14,803 nt of DNA, from assembly GCA_038234815.1 (NCBI GenBank), contig JBBQSU010000091.1, positions 1-14,803 on the forward strand. Reading direction: 5' to 3'. This document shows, piece by piece, positions 13,900-14,803 of this stretch. The first letter of the stretch is position 1, and each line of letters starts with the position of its first letter. Both the position numbers and the translations under genes were made by a program. The notes beneath the pieces were generated by a model that had not been told where the DNA came from, searched no databases, and was given only the letters and a program-made list of their open reading frames with translations. The DNA comes from JBBQSU01 sp038234815 (lineage in GTDB: Bacteria > Planctomycetota > Phycisphaerae > Tepidisphaerales > Tepidisphaeraceae).

Positions 13900-14032
13900 C
13901 TGTACGGTTTGTATCGGGCAGGCAAGGCCGGCGATTAACGACCCCAAATGCTGAATCCGGCAAAATCCGCTCCTTCGCTTTGCCCGCCCGATCAAAAGTT
14001 CGCCGGTCGAGGCGGGCCGTTTTCGATTTGGT

Positions 14033-14061
14033 TTGCATCGCCGGCCATTCAATCCGATAGA
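14033..14061 (+). promoter_or_regulatory. Candidate promoter of the diguanylate cyclase gene
   Basis: TTGCAT (14033-14038) and GATAGA (14056-14061) are 17 bases apart, in the 207-base gap between the divergent transhydrogenase and cyclase genes. A start point near 14068 would leave a leader of about 39 bases. Moderate consensus match only. Confidence 0.3.
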
Positions 14062-14106
14062 AAGCGAGTGGAAACTGAAGCGCCCCATCCCCCCAGAAGC
14101 AAGCTC

Positions 14107-14803
14107 ATGCGCCTGACTGATCGCGCGATCAAGGCTCTGGCGATGCTCATCGGCGCCGCCGCCTTTGCCCTGCTCCTGCGATCCCTCATCGTGCGCGAAC
14201 CGCTGCACGGCAATTGGGTGATGCAGGTGATGATGGCCCTGGCGGCGCTCACTGGCTGCTGCTGGGGCGAAATCCGCCAGCGCTACACCTGGGTCAAACC
14301 GACCCGGCAACTCCTCGATCTACTTTCGAAAGTCAAATCCAGCCACGCGCCCATCGAAGAGTTGCGTAGCGTCGGCAACGAACTGGCTCCCGTCGCAATG
14401 GCCTTTCGCTCGCTGGTTATCGAACTGCGTGAAAAGGATCGACAACTGGCCGAGATCGAAGCCGAAACCCACCAGCGTGTCGCCGCCCGCACCGACGCCT
14501 TGGAACGCGCTCTCGGAGGCCTGCGCCTCCAGGCCACTCGCGATTCGCTCACCGGGCTGAACAACCGCCGAAGCCTCGACGAAGTGCTGCCCGAGCTGAT
14601 GCTGCGGGCCCGCCAGGCCGATCTGGACCTGAGCCTGCTGATGATCGACGTGGACAATTTCAAGCTGCTGAACGACACCCGCGGGCACGCTGCCGGCGAC
14701 GAGATGCTCAAGACGATCGCCCAGCTCATCCGCAGCAGCATCCGCGATCACGATGCGGCATTTCGGTGTGGCGGGGACGAATTCGTCATTGTCCTTCCCG
14801 ATT
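14107..14803 (+). CDS. Membrane-anchored diguanylate cyclase (GGDEF), 3' end outside the window
   Basis: The frame runs from the ATG at 14107 to the right edge, 232 complete codons without a stop. Two hydrophobic segments at about residues 9-29 and 37-53 should anchor it in the inner membrane with a very short periplasmic loop, so direct sensing of an external ligand looks unlikely. Residues about 65-140 are charged and probably a HAMP-like/coiled-coil linker (ELREKDRQLAEIEAETHQRV). The GGDEF domain begins DSLTGLNNRRSLDE, continues LLMIDVDNFKLLNDTRGHAA and reaches the catalytic RCGGDEFVIVLPD at the edge. The metal and substrate residues seen are intact, so it should make cyclic di-GMP. Any domain after GGDEF is out of view. 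The ribosome-binding site is weak; an in-frame GTG at 14068 is an alternative start. Confidence 0.9.
   Translation, partial: MRLTDRAIKALAMLIGAAAFALLLRSLIVREPLHGNWVMQVMMALAALTGCCWGEIRQRYTWVKPTRQLLDLLSKVKSSHAPIEELRSVGNELAPVAMAFRSLVIELREKDRQLAEIEAETHQRVAARTDALERALGGLRLQATRDSLTGLNNRRSLDEVLPELMLRARQADLDLSLLMIDVDNFKLLNDTRGHAAGDEMLKTIAQLIRSSIRDHDAAFRCGGDEFVIVLPD

Noticed and set aside
13900..14310. N-terminal extension of the transhydrogenase frame by 137 codons
   Set aside because: The extension lacks any family resemblance and overlaps the cyclase start on the other strand; the flavoprotein fold begins right after the ATG at 13899.
14320..14751. Minus-strand frames opposite the diguanylate cyclase
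   Set aside because: They are antisense to an intact GGDEF coding sequence and have no motif.

Overview
The window looks like chromosomal DNA of a GC-rich Gram-negative bacterium, most likely from the Planctomycetota/PVC group (perhaps Phycisphaerae-like). That placement is inferred from three things: an autotransporter-type beta-strand repeat (PATR) surface protein, a GntR-HTH/LacI-sensor hybrid regulator, and a secreted glycosidase with a LamG/DUF1080-like N-terminal domain. I see no rRNA, tRNA, CRISPR array or complete insertion sequence.

Layout. (1) 1-1845, minus strand: a GntR/LacI hybrid regulator whose last codons overlap the start of a secreted PATR-repeat protein that runs off the left edge. 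(2) 1846-2945: about 1.1 kb without a convincing gene but rich in regulatory structure. It holds a TTGACA promoter placing the regulator's transcription start almost on its ATG. It also holds two related long palindromes 114 bp apart flanking a second promoter-like stretch, a good ribosome-binding site with no recognisable gene behind it, a degenerate short repeat, and a promoter for the next gene. (3) 2946-5108, plus strand: an exported (alpha/alpha)6 glycoside hydrolase resembling the GH63/mannosylglycerate-hydrolase-like clan. (4) 5344-9017, minus strand, convergent with the hydrolase: a monosaccharide-type ABC importer in the order permease, binding protein, two-domain ATPase. (5) 9219-9929, plus strand: a small polytopic membrane protein of the TMEM198/DUF4203 type. 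(6) 9944-13899, minus strand: an SthA-like pyridine nucleotide transhydrogenase, an HtrA/Deg-family protease and a GlxK-type glycerate kinase, closely spaced. (7) 14107 to the right edge, plus strand: a membrane-anchored diguanylate cyclase, cut off just after its GGDEF motif.

How the genes may work together. The regulator, secreted hydrolase and sugar importer form a plausible carbohydrate-use locus: a glycoside is cleaved outside the cytoplasm and the released sugar is imported. The regulator promoter and the hydrolase promoter share a short ACAAA[C/T]TTGTT element, so one regulator may act on both. The hydrolase resembles enzymes that split mannosylglycerate or glucosylglycerate, and a glycerate kinase lies about 5 kb away. 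Use of glyceryl-type compatible solutes is therefore a testable but unproven idea. The transhydrogenase, protease and cyclase look like ordinary housekeeping or signalling genes.
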